Shown: positions 1 to 5,715 of the stretch, one piece after another
How the letters are laid out: every line of letters starts with the position of its first letter
Position numbering within the stretch: position 1 is the stretch's first letter
Assembly: GCA_027311185.1 (NCBI GenBank)
Contig: DAICZK010000081.1
Location: forward strand, 1 to 6,680
From: Sulfuriferula sp.
GTDB taxonomy: Bacteria; Pseudomonadota; Gammaproteobacteria; Burkholderiales; Sulfuriferulaceae
Direction of reading: 5' to 3'
Length of the DNA: 6,680 nucleotides
Notes under the pieces: model-generated
Told to the model about the DNA's origin: nothing
Database searches by the model: none
What the model saw: only the letters and a program-made list of their open reading frames with translations
Position numbers and translations under genes: made by a program

Positions 1-201
1 ACGCTGGAGTTCGCCGTCTTGCCGTGGGGCGAAATCTATATAGACGGCAAAAAGGCCGGCATCACCCCGCCAGTCAAAAAACTGACTATCGCCGCCGGGC
101 GACATAAAATCGAAATCAGAAACCTCAATTTCACCCGCTACTCAAAAACCACGGTTCTGAAAGCCGACTCCAGGCAAACCATACATTACACTTTCCAATG
201 A
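1..201 (+). CDS. C-terminal end of a PEGA-domain protein (5' end outside window)
   Basis: The first reading frame is open from base 1 to a TGA at 199-201, giving 66 residues of a protein whose start lies off the left edge. The residues match a PEGA domain: a V-L-P-W-G-E-I-Y-I-D-G strand, then a G-I-T-P-P turn, an A-G-R-H-K-I-E-I-R-N strand and a final T-I-H-Y-T-F-Q strand. PEGA domains are small beta-sandwich modules, often at the C-terminus of surface proteins or of Ser/Thr kinases. The TTG at 19 is not a credible start because the domain already begins upstream of it. The stop overlaps the next gene by 4 nt (ATGA), so the two are translationally coupled. Next to a TssQ-like lipoprotein, the best inference is the tail of a T6SS-linked Ser/Thr kinase, but no kinase sequence is visible here. 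Confidence 0.72.
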   Translation, partial: TLEFAVLPWGEIYIDGKKAGITPPVKKLTIAAGRHKIEIRNLNFTRYSKTTVLKADSRQTIHYTFQ

Positions 202-620
202 GACTCATCGTGCGTAATAAATTGATCCTTATTGTTTTTACTTCGCTCTTTATTACCGGATGCGCCTCCACCGCCATGCGCAATACAGGTCTGGACAAGC
301 TCGCACCGCGCCATGCCGAGCAGGAACTCTCGGCGGGGATCAACCATTACGACAATGGTGACTATCAAACCGCTACGCGCGAACTGCAAACCGCCATCAT
401 TGACCATCTTGCTTTCAAAAGCGATCAGGTGACCGCACATAAATATCTTGCCTTCATAGACTGTATTTCCGCGCGCAAAAAGTTATGCGCCGACGAATTT
501 AAAAAGGCTATTACGCTTGATCCGGATTTTAAATTAAGTGCGGCGGAAGCCGGCCACCCTATCTGGGGTCCCGTTTATCGGAGGGTAAAAAAAGAAGCGA
601 GCCAGGCGCGGACAAAATGA
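198..620 (+). CDS. tssQ: TssQ-like T6SS-associated lipoprotein with TPR-like helices
   Basis: This 140-residue protein has a short basic N-terminus, a hydrophobic stretch (about 8-20) and a lipobox I-T-G-C with the acylated Cys at 22. The residue after it is Ala, not Asp, which favours the outer membrane. The mature part has TPR-like helix pairs (about 38-70 and 78-112, with G-D-Y-Q-T-A and F-K-K-A-I-T-L-D-P-D-F signatures), a Cys pair at 89 and 97, and a conserved-looking end A-E-A-G-H-P-I-W-G-P-V-Y (116-127). This pattern fits small lipoproteins annotated as TssQ family in betaproteobacterial type VI secretion clusters; the family call is from memory of the pattern. ATG 198 overlaps the previous stop. 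An in-frame GTG at 210 would also keep the signal peptide, and neither start has a strong Shine-Dalgarno. No terminator is evident after the stop. A generic TPR lipoprotein is the alternative. Confidence 0.7.
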   Translation: MRLIVRNKLILIVFTSLFITGCASTAMRNTGLDKLAPRHAEQELSAGINHYDNGDYQTATRELQTAIIDHLAFKSDQVTAHKYLAFIDCISARKKLCADEFKKAITLDPDFKLSAAEAGHPIWGPVYRRVKKEASQARTK

Positions 621-639
621 GTGTTCGAGCCGCAGTTTT

Positions 640-1069
640 GTTATGCTGCAATCGTCAGAACGTAATGACCCCGAAATATTGAACTCATTGGCGAGTCCGT
701 TAGCGGTGCTATTGGCAAGACCAAGCGCCGAGCTGCCCGGAGCGCCGATCGCCGAGGGATTGGCAACCTCTTGCTGTCGAATAATATTTGAAGAAATCAC
801 CAAGAACTCGCCGTTTTGGGTCCATCCAGATAGCCAATTGTTCTCTACCCCACCGCTTGTAATATGAATAAGGCTCGTGCCATCGGGCTTTACCACGTAC
901 ACTTACTCGTTCGTCCCGCCATTCGGGATCGTATTAAACGCTAGATATTGTCCTGTGGGAGACCAAAATACGCTGGTGACGGGGTCATCAAGTACTGCCA
1001 CTAGCCCGATCTTTTCATAAATTCGCGTGATGATCGCGCAGGATTTTGTTTCGTAGGGAGATTTTGTGA
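640..1069 (-). pseudogene. Degenerate TolB-like (PD40) beta-propeller gene fragment
   Basis: Read on the minus strand from about 1069 downward, one frame gives blade-like sequence: Y-E-T-K, then R-I-Y-E-K-I-G-L, then [14 protein letters not shown]. An in-frame TAA at 903-905 interrupts it. The same frame resumes with V-Y-V-V-K-P-D-G-T-S-L-I-H-I-T-S-G-G, N-N-W-L-S-G-W-T-Q-N-G-E-F-L-V-I-S-S-N. Both the W-S-P-x-G-x-x-L-A-F pattern and the Y-V-V-x-P-D-G-T-x-L pattern are typical of PD40/TolB-like blades. After about 780 the frame turns into an Ala/Asn/Gly/Ser-rich stretch without blade signature. It stays open into the antisense of the lipoprotein gene, so its true end is unclear. The stop lies between two strands of one blade, so this is a broken gene and not a start at GTG 902. 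What the intact protein did cannot be told; periplasmic or secreted propellers are usual for the family. Confidence 0.55.
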
Positions 1070-1166
1070 AGGCGTGGTGTAGTTATTCATACAGCCAACT
1101 GAACAGAAGCTTCATACGAAACAAAAGACCAGAGAGGGCGCGCCAATTTATGAAAATATCGGGCTA
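1002..1166. repeat. Imperfect inverted repeat, arms 1002-1055 and 1115-1166
   Basis: Bases 1002-1023 match the reverse complement of 1145-1166 at 21 of 22 positions, with a single mismatch at 1011. Bases 1044-1055 match the reverse complement of 1115-1126 at 12 of 12. Between the two blocks the arms differ in sequence and length (20 versus 18 nt). The arms enclose a 59-nt centre (1056-1114). The protein-level similarity of the arms suggests inverted duplicated coding debris, not an insertion-sequence end or a terminator; there is no transposase and no T-tract. Confidence 0.7.
1115..1166 (+). pseudogene. Inverted remnant of a propeller coding segment
   Basis: The plus strand here reads S-Y-E-T-K-D-Q-R-G-R and, after a frame change, A-P-I-Y-E-N-I-G-L. 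The minus strand at 1055-1002 reads Y-E-T-K ... R-I-Y-E-K-I-G-L. The two segments are related in DNA and in protein but point in opposite directions, so one is an inverted, diverged partial copy of the other, or they come from two related propeller genes brought together. It is too short and frame-broken to be functional. Confidence 0.4.
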
Positions 1167-1167
1167 C

Positions 1168-1319
1168 GCTTGGCCATTTCCCATTGCTATTGACAACCCA
1201 CACTTGAGGCAATCCATTCCGGTTAGAGAGAAATGCCAACCGTTGTCCATCCGGCAAAATGAAGAGAACCAGCACTTCCCAATACTTGCCAGATTGTTGA
1301 TGTCTTCATCATCTATTGC
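1168..1319 (-). pseudogene. TolB-like beta-propeller blade fragment, frameshifted
   Basis: On the minus strand one frame reads D-E-D-I-N-N-L-A-S-I-G-K-C-W-F-S-S (about 1313-1263). After a net frame change at about 1255-1264, the next frame reads P-D-G-Q-R-L-A-F-L-S-N-R-N-G-L-P-Q-V-W-V-V-N-S-N-G (about 1254-1180). The second part is a textbook PD40 motif (P-D-G-x-x-L-A-F-x-S-x-R-x-G, then V-W-V-V-N-x-x-G). The similarity stops where the inverted segment at 1115-1166 begins, which looks like a rearrangement junction. With the fragment at 640-1069 this implies a minus-strand propeller gene (or two) that has been broken and shuffled. A short open frame starting at GTG 1275 covers part of this but has no support as a gene. 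Confidence 0.55.
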
Positions 1320-1581
1320 TTTATGGTTGATCATTATAGCTAATCTGAAGTTATAGAGTGGACACTTCGATTAAGGCAGTAAATCAATTAGATTCATTTC
1401 AGTTCGACTAAATTGCCTATCTCATCCAATATACAAAATAAGGAATGTACTTTGTCTATGGCGAAATCCATAAAGGGTTGCTTCCAAAATTGCAACAAAT
1501 TGTCAATATAATCAATTCAGACACAATCGCTTACAGTGTGAAAGTTGATTTAAGTACGCAGTCCCGCAGCCAGTTATCCAG
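1320..1581. other. AT-rich intergenic stretch with no supported gene
   Basis: This stretch between the propeller debris and the end of tatC is visibly richer in A and T than the his-tat block. I see no RNA gene and no convincing hairpin with a T-tract for either converging transcript. The only open frame with a protein-like look is a 46-codon one on the plus strand (1445-1585, starting M-Y-F-V-Y-G-E-I). An AAGGA lies directly against its ATG, too close to act as a normal ribosome binding site, so I do not call it a gene. Confidence 0.6.
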
Positions 1582-2388
1582 TTAAGACTTCGGTGGTTCT
1601 TCCGTCTTGTCCAGTTCGCTCTCCATCTCCGCATCGGAGAGCGGCTGGTAGCCTTCGCCGGCGGGTGCGGGGCGGCTGATCAGGCTGGCGACGATGATGC
1701 CAAGTTCGTAGAGCAGCCATAGCGGTACTGCGAGCATGGTTTGCGACAACATGTCGGGCGGGGTGAAAATCGCGCCGACAACGAATGCGCCGACGATGAC
1801 GTAAGGCCGGATTTCGCGCAGTTTGGCGACGCTCACCAGACCGACTTTGACCAGTAACACTACCACCACCGGCACTTCGAATGTCACGCCGAACGCGAGG
1901 AACATGGTCAGGACGAAGTCCAGGTATCTGCTGATGTCGGTCATCACGGCCACACCGACGGGCGCCACGCCGGTGATGAAGCCGAAGACGATGGGGAACA
2001 CGAGAAAATACGCGAACGACATGCCGCAGAAGAATAATATGACGCTGGCGACAACAAGCGGCACGCCCAGGCGTTTTTCGTGCGCATAGAGTCCGGGCGC
2101 GATAAAAGCCCATAATTGATACAGTATATACGGCAGCGCAAGCAGAAACGCCGCCATCATGGTGACTTTAAGCGGAACGAAGAACGGCGCGGTGACTTCT
2201 GTTGCGATGAGCTGACCGCCCTTGGGCAAGGCGCGCAACAAGGGACGTGCGAGCCAGCTATAGAGCTGATTGGCCCAGTGAAACAAACCCAGGAACAGGA
2301 TCATGACGGCCAGTATCGAACGCAACAAACGGTTGCGCAACTCGATGAGGTGGGAGAGAAACGTGTCTTGCAGATCGGAGCTACTCAT
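1582..2388 (-). CDS. tatC: Sec-independent protein translocase subunit TatC
   Basis: TatC is the polytopic inner-membrane receptor of the twin-arginine translocase; with TatB it binds the RR signal peptide of folded proteins. The 268-residue product shows the N-terminal S-H-L-I-E-L-R-N-R-L-L signature (Glu16), six hydrophobic segments (about 21-40, 72-95, 108-135, 155-180, 195-210, 215-237) and the loop W-A-F-I-A-P-G-L-Y-A-H-E-K-R with Glu104. It also has F-E-V-P-V (Glu171) and T-P-P-D-M-L-S-Q (Asp211). These match the residues known to be important in E. coli TatC. After the last helix there is a polar, acidic tail (about 240-268), somewhat longer than needed for the core. The ATG overlaps the tatB stop by 4 nt (ATGA), so translation is probably coupled; the only SD-like sequence is a distant AAAGG. 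It is the last gene of the operon, and no clear terminator follows. Confidence 0.97.
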   Translation of the reverse strand: MSSSDLQDTFLSHLIELRNRLLRSILAVMILFLGLFHWANQLYSWLARPLLRALPKGGQLIATEVTAPFFVPLKVTMMAAFLLALPYILYQLWAFIAPGLYAHEKRLGVPLVVASVILFFCGMSFAYFLVFPIVFGFITGVAPVGVAVMTDISRYLDFVLTMFLAFGVTFEVPVVVVLLVKVGLVSVAKLREIRPYVIVGAFVVGAIFTPPDMLSQTMLAVPLWLLYELGIIVASLISRPAPAGEGYQPLSDAEMESELDKTEEPPKS

Positions 2389-2855
2389 GCGGCGTGGTCG
2401 GCCTTTTCCGTAAGGTGGGACGACTCGCCGGTGGCGTGGTGTGCCGCGGCGGGCGACAGGGGCGCGGCAATCGGTTTTTCTTCAGGCGACTCCAGCGGCA
2501 GTTCAATCTGCACGCACTCGCTCGCCTCGGTTTCGTGCGACGCCGCCTCGCTTACGGGCTCGGCGACAGCCGCCGGCTGATCGATGCTCTGCAATTGCTG
2601 GTGCAGATCGTTGACGGCACTGCCTATCTGTTGCCCGGTCGCCTGCATGCTCTCCTTGAGCGCGGCGGCTGCGCGCTGCACTTCTTCGAGCTGCATCTCC
2701 CGATGCAGGTCAGCTTTCACCGTCGCCACGTAACGCTGCGCGCGGCCGAGCAACAGCCCGACCGTGCGGGCGACCTTGGGCAGCCGCTCCGGGCCGATCA
2801 CGACCAGCGCCACAATGCCAATGAGCAGAAGCTCCGAAAAACCGATGTCGAACAT
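2385..2855 (-). CDS. tatB: Sec-independent protein translocase subunit TatB
   Basis: TatB pairs with TatC to form the signal-peptide receptor of the Tat system. The 156-residue product starts M-F-D-I-G-F-S-E-L-L-L-I-G-I, with the polar Glu8 in the single N-terminal membrane helix that distinguishes TatB from TatA. The G-P-E-R-L-P hinge follows (about 21-26), then an amphipathic helix and a charged coiled region to about residue 93. The last 60 or so residues are a low-complexity Ala/Pro/Glu/Ser/His-rich tail, typical of the variable C-terminus. The gene starts 13 nt after tatA with only a weak GAGAG upstream, and ends overlapping tatC. The Glu8 and the length decide TatB over a second TatA. 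Confidence 0.96.
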   Translation of the reverse strand: MFDIGFSELLLIGIVALVVIGPERLPKVARTVGLLLGRAQRYVATVKADLHREMQLEEVQRAAAALKESMQATGQQIGSAVNDLHQQLQSIDQPAAVAEPVSEAASHETEASECVQIELPLESPEEKPIAAPLSPAAAHHATGESSHLTEKADHAA

Positions 2856-2868
2856 GCCCTAGCTCTCG

Positions 2869-3081
2869 TTAAACCTTGGTTTTTTCTTTGACTTCGCCCT
2901 CCAGAATATGAGGCGCGTTTTGCTCCTCGACCCGGCCTGCTTCGCCTTCTCTCATAGCTTCCTTAAAATTCTTGACCGCGCCACCGAGGTCGCCGCCCAT
3001 ATCGCGCAATTTTTTTGTGCCGAATATGACCAGAACGATCGCCAGTACAATCAACCAATGCCAAATGCTGAAGCTGCCCAT
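2869..3081 (-). CDS. tatA: Sec-independent protein translocase subunit TatA
   Basis: TatA oligomerises to form the membrane passage of the twin-arginine translocase. The 70-residue product has the short N-terminus M-G-S-F-S-I-W-H-W, one membrane helix (about 7-20), the conserved F-G-T-K-K-L hinge (Phe20-Gly21), an amphipathic helix with [12 protein letters not shown], and a charged tail. This is at the short end of the normal TatA range. The frame stays open further upstream to 3279, inside the HIT gene. The start at 3081 is chosen because it gives the canonical TatA N-terminus and is preceded by a strong GGAGG with 7-nt spacing. It lies 14 nt after the HIT stop and 13 nt before tatB. Confidence 0.97.
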   Translation of the reverse strand: MGSFSIWHWLIVLAIVLVIFGTKKLRDMGGDLGGAVKNFKEAMREGEAGRVEEQNAPHILEGEVKEKTKV

Positions 3082-3088
3082 GATGTTT

Positions 3089-3093
3089 CCTCC
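3089..3093 (-). promoter_or_regulatory. Strong Shine-Dalgarno of tatA
   Basis: On the minus strand GGAGG sits 7 nt before the ATG at 3081, in the 14-nt gap after the HIT stop codon. It is the strongest ribosome binding site seen in the block and fixes the tatA start against the longer open frame. It would allow TatA, the most abundant Tat subunit, to be translated independently of the upstream gene (inference). Confidence 0.75.
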
Positions 3094-3095
3094 AG

Positions 3096-3434
3096 TTAGC
3101 CCTGCGCCGGCCTCTCGCCGCCACCGAACATATTGATGTGTAAGTGAAATACGGTTTGTCCGCCACCCCGCCCGGTATTGATCGCCGTACGGAAACCTGA
3201 CTCCAGACCGTGCGTCTGTGCGAGGCGCGGCGCCAATAACAGCATCCGCCCCAGCAAATCCTGATGTTTCGTAGTACATTCCGCCAAGGAAACGATGTGC
3301 GTTTTCGGTATGATCAGCAGGTGTACCGCCGCAAGCGGATAAATATCGTGGAAAGCCAGCAGTTCATCGTCTTCATAGACGTTTCTGCTGGGCAATTCGC
3401 CAGCGACGATTTTGCAAAACACGCATTCGCTCAT
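3096..3434 (-). CDS. HIT-family (histidine triad) nucleotide-binding protein, HinT-like
   Basis: HIT proteins of the HinT branch hydrolyse AMP-linked phosphoramidates and related nucleotides in the cytoplasm. The 112-residue length is normal. It begins [13 protein letters not shown], with a C-x2-C pair (4, 7) seen in zinc-binding HIT proteins. It continues with L-L-I-I-P-K-T-H (His46) and [10 protein letters not shown], and reaches the signature [10 protein letters not shown]. His97 and the expected catalytic middle His99 are present, but the third triad position is Asn101 (AAT) where His is normal. The rest of the fold looks intact, so I call it a real gene with a variant signature. The start overlaps the hisE stop by 4 nt (ATGA), with GAGG 7-8 nt upstream. 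A HIT gene between hisE and tatA is a familiar betaproteobacterial arrangement; no histidine-pathway role is known to me. Confidence 0.93.
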   Translation of the reverse strand: MSECVFCKIVAGELPSRNVYEDDELLAFHDIYPLAAVHLLIIPKTHIVSLAECTTKHQDLLGRMLLLAPRLAQTHGLESGFRTAINTGRGGGQTVFHLHINMFGGGERPAQG

Positions 3435-3754
3435 GCTGTATCCTCACGGGCCGCTTTTTCGACATGCCCTGATACGCCTTCGCGCCGGGCAAGCTCGTTT
3501 AACACGTCTTGCGGACCCAGGCCTTGATCGACCAGCAAGATCAGACTATGAAACCACAAATCGGCGATTTCATAAACGATTTTCTCCGGCTTGCCGTCTT
3601 TCGCCGCCATGATGGTTTCTGCCGCTTCTTCAGCGATTTTTTTGAGTATGGCATCCAGCCCTTTGGCATACAAGGCAGCGACGTAGGAGGAATCGGGCGC
3701 GGCCGATTTGCGCGCGACCAGTGTCGCCGCCAGTCGGTCGAGAATATCGCTCAT
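3431..3754 (-). CDS. hisE: Phosphoribosyl-ATP pyrophosphatase HisE
   Basis: HisE removes pyrophosphate from phosphoribosyl-ATP, the second step of histidine biosynthesis. The 107-residue product is a small all-helical protein of the MazG-like fold. Metal-binding acidic residues are visible in K-I-A-E-E-A-A-E-T (Glu42, 43, 46) and in Y-E-I-A-D-L-W-F-H (Glu62, Asp65, His69), plus the N-terminal L-D-R-L and Y-V-A-A-L-Y-A-K-G segments. The open frame extends to 3805, but ATG 3754 gives the canonical M-S-D-I-L-D-R-L start and forms an ATGA overlap with the hisI stop. It is a separate gene from hisI, unlike the fused hisIE of enterobacteria. The stop overlaps the HIT gene in the same way. Confidence 0.97.
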   Translation of the reverse strand: MSDILDRLAATLVARKSAAPDSSYVAALYAKGLDAILKKIAEEAAETIMAAKDGKPEKIVYEIADLWFHSLILLVDQGLGPQDVLNELARREGVSGHVEKAAREDTA

Positions 3755-4149
3755 GTTGTATAAATCTCGTCCGGATTTTTTAACACCGGTTCCGTGACCA
3801 GCCACTCATGATTTTCCAGTTTCTGGAAAAAACAGTCATGACGTCCAGTATGACAGCTTATGCCGCCCACTTGTTCAACTTTCAGTAATATGACATCGCC
3901 ATCGCAATCGAGCCGGATCTCGTGAACTTTTTGCGTGAACCCGGATTCTTCGCCCTTATGCCAGAGTTTTTTGCGCGAACGCGACCAATATACTGCTTCG
4001 CCCGACTCGACCGTGCGCTTGAGCGCCTCGCGGTTCATCCACGCCACCATCAACACCGCATTGCTCTGTACATCCTGCGCGACGACAGCCACCAGCCCGA
4101 TATCCGACCAATTGACCTTGTTGAGCCAATGATTCTCCGCTGCACTCAT
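3751..4149 (-). CDS. hisI: Phosphoribosyl-AMP cyclohydrolase HisI
   Basis: HisI opens the adenine ring of phosphoribosyl-AMP to give ProFAR, the substrate of HisA. The 132-residue protein carries the family blocks in order: [12 protein letters not shown] (32-43), [17 protein letters not shown] (54-70), the Mg-binding D-C-D-G-D (81-85) and [14 protein letters not shown] (95-108). Cys82, Cys99 and Cys106 are the expected zinc ligands. The length is normal for the stand-alone enzyme. ATG 4149 is preceded by a GAGGTGAGG purine stretch and overlaps the hisF stop (ATGA). No missing catalytic residue is seen. Confidence 0.97.
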   Translation of the reverse strand: MSAAENHWLNKVNWSDIGLVAVVAQDVQSNAVLMVAWMNREALKRTVESGEAVYWSRSRKKLWHKGEESGFTQKVHEIRLDCDGDVILLKVEQVGGISCHTGRHDCFFQKLENHEWLVTEPVLKNPDEIYTT

Positions 4150-4909
4150 TGCCTCACCTCTATCCCGTTTTGTATCATGTGTAATTTGGCTTCCTGTATG
4201 GAATATTCGCCAAAGTGAAAAATGCTGGCGGCCAGCACGGCATCGGCATGGCCTTGCAATATACCGTCGGACAGATGCTGCAGATTGCCGACTCCGCCGC
4301 TGGCGATAACGGGAATGCTGACGGCCTCGGACACGGCGGCAGTAAGCTCAATATTAAACCCGCTTTTCGTGCCGTCGCGGTCTATGCTGGTGAGCAATAT
4401 CTCGCCGGCACCCAGCGCCTGCATCTTGACCGCCCAATCGACCGCGTCGAGTCCTGTCGCGATGCGTCCGCCATGCGTATAGACCTCCCAGTTGCCGCGC
4501 CCGTCGTCTTTGGCATCTATCGCCACGACGATGCATTGCGAACCGAACCGCGCCGCGGCGTCAGCAACGAGACGCGGATTGGTCACCGCCGTGGTGTTAA
4601 TACTGACCTTGTCGGCGCCCGCATTGAGCAGGCGACGCACATCGCCGACCTCGCGCACGCCACCGCCGACGGTGAGCGGGATGAACACCGCCCCGGCTAC
4701 CGCTTCAATAATCGGCAGAATCAGATCGCGCTGCTCGACGCTCGCGGTAATATCCAGGAAAGCAAGCTCGTCTGCAGCTTCCCGAACTCGTAGCGCCGGG
4801 CGATTTCGACCGGATCGCCCGCATCGCGCAAGCCGAGAAAATGCACCCCTTTGACGACGCGTCCGGCGCTGACATCGAGACAGGGAATAATACGCTTGGC
4901 GAGTCCCAT
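4146..4909 (-). pseudogene. hisF: IGP synthase cyclase subunit HisF, split by a frameshift near codon 41
   Basis: HisF, with HisH, converts PRFAR plus ammonia to IGP and AICAR. The N-terminal part starts at ATG 4909 and reads [13 protein letters not shown] (catalytic base Asp12), then [16 protein letters not shown]. At 4774-4790 the frame is lost, and the first frame would stop at 4721 after 62 residues. The rest of HisF continues in another frame: [33 protein letters not shown] (catalytic acid), [26 protein letters not shown], to the stop at 4146. From the tyrosine to D-E-L there are 17 nt where 15 are expected, so two bases are extra or one is missing. The total span gives a normal length of about 253-254. 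With both halves otherwise well conserved, a sequencing error or a recent lesion fits best. The start overlaps hisA by 1 nt (TGATG). Confidence 0.9.
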
Positions 4910-5646
4910 CAGGCCAGCTCGTCCGCAAGCGCCTGGGCAGCGGCGAAATCCAGCGTACCTTCGTAAATCGCCCGGCCGGTGATCGAGCCGCTGATGCCCT
5001 CGTGCTCGACGGCGCACAAATTACGCACATCATCGAGATTGGTAATGCCGCCGCTGGCGATGACGGGGATGGTAATCGCGCGCGCCAGCGTCACCGTCGC
5101 CTCGATATTCACGCCCGACAACATGCCGTCGCGCCCGATGTCGGTGTAGATCACGCCTTCGACGCCGTAGTCCTGGAACTTCTTGGCCAGATCGATGACG
5201 TCGTGATGCGTCAGTTTCGACCAGCCATTCACCGCCACTTTGCCGTCCTTGGCATCCAGCCCGACGATGATCTGACCGGGAAAAGCATTGCAGGCGTCAT
5301 GCAGGAAACCTGGCGTCTTAACCGCCGCAGTGCCGATGATGACGTAACGCACGCCGCTGTCGAGGTAACGCGCAATTGTGTCGAGGTCGCGAATGCCGCC
5401 GCCTAGCTGCACCGGCACCTCGGCGCCGACCGCATCGACGATGTCGCGGATCGCCTTGCCGTTCACCGGCTTGCCGGCAAACGCACCGTTGAGGTCGACC
5501 AGGTGCAGGCGGCGCACGCCCTGCGTCAGCCAGTGCCGCGCCATGTCAGCGGGATTTTCGGAAAATACTGTGGACTGCTCCATCAAACCTTGTTTGAGGC
5601 GTACGCAGTGACCGTCTTTCAAATCGATAGCAGGAATGATCAGCAT
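4909..5646 (-). CDS. hisA: ProFAR isomerase HisA
   Basis: HisA is the (beta/alpha)8-barrel isomerase that turns ProFAR into PRFAR, the substrate of HisF-HisH. The 245-residue product starts [12 protein letters not shown], with the catalytic Asp8. It continues with [15 protein letters not shown] (first phosphate site) and V-G-L-D-A-K-D-G (catalytic Asp131). [18 protein letters not shown] (second phosphate site) and G-R-A-I-Y-E-G complete the barrel. The start is tightly limited: an in-frame TGA lies 18 nt upstream. No clear Shine-Dalgarno precedes the ATG (GTTTCCTTATC), which is odd because hisA also has the widest upstream gap in the block. The stop overlaps the hisF start (TGATG). Confidence 0.98.
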   Translation of the reverse strand: MLIIPAIDLKDGHCVRLKQGLMEQSTVFSENPADMARHWLTQGVRRLHLVDLNGAFAGKPVNGKAIRDIVDAVGAEVPVQLGGGIRDLDTIARYLDSGVRYVIIGTAAVKTPGFLHDACNAFPGQIIVGLDAKDGKVAVNGWSKLTHHDVIDLAKKFQDYGVEGVIYTDIGRDGMLSGVNIEATVTLARAITIPVIASGGITNLDDVRNLCAVEHEGISGSITGRAIYEGTLDFAAAQALADELA

Positions 5647-5695
5647 GATAAGGAAACGTCGAAATCAGTAAACATAAAAGTGACTAAATCATGAG

Positions 5696-5715
5696 GAATA
5701 TTATAATGAATATTC
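5696..5715. repeat. Perfect 7-bp inverted repeat at the hisH stop codon
   Basis: GAATATT (5696-5702) and AATATTC (5709-5715) form a perfect 7-bp inverted repeat around a 6-nt loop. It covers the last hisH codons and the stop. The stem has only two G-C pairs and no U-tract follows on the minus strand, so a terminator is unlikely. It sits at the entry of the 54-nt hisH-hisA gap and could be a processing or pausing site, or chance in AT-rich DNA. Confidence 0.45.

Noticed and set aside
645..720. Repeated Ala-Asn motifs (L-A-N-S-T-A-N-G-L-A-N-E-F) read on the minus strand as a tandem repeat
   Set aside because: The copies are too short and irregular. They fall in a decayed frame after the propeller similarity ends.
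1066..1356. 96-codon plus-strand open frame across the debris region
   Set aside because: It runs antisense to the recognisable minus-strand propeller blade and has no family resemblance.
1478..1497. GTTGC ... GCAAC hairpin as a terminator between the convergent blocks
   Set aside because: The stem is only 5 bp with a 10-nt loop and no adjacent T-tract on either strand.
1574..2113. 179-codon minus-strand open frame in another phase of tatC
   Set aside because: It is an Arg/His-rich shadow of the clear TatC frame, with no membrane segments of its own.
3082..3279. Upstream extension of tatA in the same open frame (would give 136 residues)
   Set aside because: The extra part lies inside the HIT gene in another frame. 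The canonical TatA N-terminus and a strong GGAGG begin at 3081.
3755..3805. Upstream extension of hisE
   Set aside because: It overlaps the hisI coding sequence. ATG 3754 gives the family N-terminus and the ATGA coupling seen elsewhere.
4215..4793. 192-codon plus-strand open frame
   Set aside because: It is the antisense shadow of hisF, whose protein is conserved on the minus strand.
4910..5033. Open frame upstream of the second hisF frame, reaching into hisA
   Set aside because: It is the antiphase reading of hisA and of the HisF N-terminus. The real HisF start is ATG 4909 in the other frame.
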